From the NCBI GenBank assembly GCA_947455845.1, contig CANGQE010000001.1, positions 1 to 30,642 on the forward strand: DNA of 30,642 nt, written 5' to 3'. Below, in pieces: positions 30,621 through 30,642 of the stretch (position 1 is its first letter; each line of letters begins with the position of its first letter). The notes beneath the pieces are model-generated. The model was not told the origin of the DNA and searched no databases. It saw only the letters and a list, made by a program, of their open reading frames with translations. Source of the stretch: Rickettsiales bacterium. Its GTDB lineage: Bacteria > Pseudomonadota > Alphaproteobacteria > Rickettsiales > UBA1997. The translations under genes and the position numbers were made by a program.

Positions 30621-30642
30621 AGTCGAGACCTACCCTAAGTTA

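Overview
The window looks like a chromosome segment of an AT-rich alphaproteobacterium. Evidence for this is the hemD–mitofilin–hemY cluster (mitofilin/Mic60 homologues are an alphaproteobacterial trait), the separately encoded short transhydrogenase subunit PntAB, sucCD and recA of ordinary bacterial type, and many interspersed palindromic repeats of the kind known from Rickettsiales. One repeat lies in frame inside a protein gene, as Rickettsia palindromic elements do. Metabolism is less reduced than in Rickettsia or Anaplasma: thiC, pyrD, purB, dapD, hemD and kdsB are present, so the cell should make thiamine precursor, pyrimidines, purines, meso-DAP or lysine, heme and Kdo-containing LPS. 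Placement below Alphaproteobacteria is inference. Most start codons lack a Shine-Dalgarno sequence; recA and the pirin gene are the clear exceptions.

Layout. (1) 1–5219, all minus strand: the 5' end of an unknown gene, then a tightly packed run pntAB > LTA-synthase-like sulfatase > PAP2 phosphatase > thiC with overlaps or gaps of a few bases. (2) 5220–8981, mainly plus: tRNA-Gln, a free-standing DbpA-type RNA-binding domain protein with its own terminator, msrB, then a pirin gene divergent from an azoreductase-like gene and a 2OG-Fe(II) oxygenase-like gene. (3) 8978–17003, minus: recQ with a small basic ORF in front, purB, hslU (no hslV in view) with an overlapping 39-residue membrane peptide ORF, engB, rimK, a rimB-like retropepsin-fold gene and kdsB. 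(4) 17401–21159: tRNA-Lys, a bidirectional terminator, an unrecognised 324-residue gene, a DEAD-box helicase ending in the same DbpA-type domain, and a GNAT acetyltransferase broken by one amber codon. (5) 21455–27178, minus: pyrD and a membrane protein, dapD, then hemY, mitofilin and hemD. (6) 27231–30576, plus: sucC, sucD, recA.

The most notable signal outside the genes is a dense set of palindromic repeats, at least five families in 30 kb. Families A, B and C share one hairpin architecture and differ mostly by pair-preserving changes; A and B occur as inverted doublets. Family E is a larger composite element (133–183 bp) with a covarying internal hairpin. Most copies start within about 25 bases downstream of a stop codon, and two supply the host gene's stop codon. 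One family A doublet is translated as about 33 residues inside the PAP2 phosphatase.

I found no CRISPR array, transposase, prophage, toxin-antitoxin pair or secretion system. The genes are mostly housekeeping; the novelty lies in the repeat system, the two DbpA-domain proteins, the small ORFs and the one unrecognised gene.
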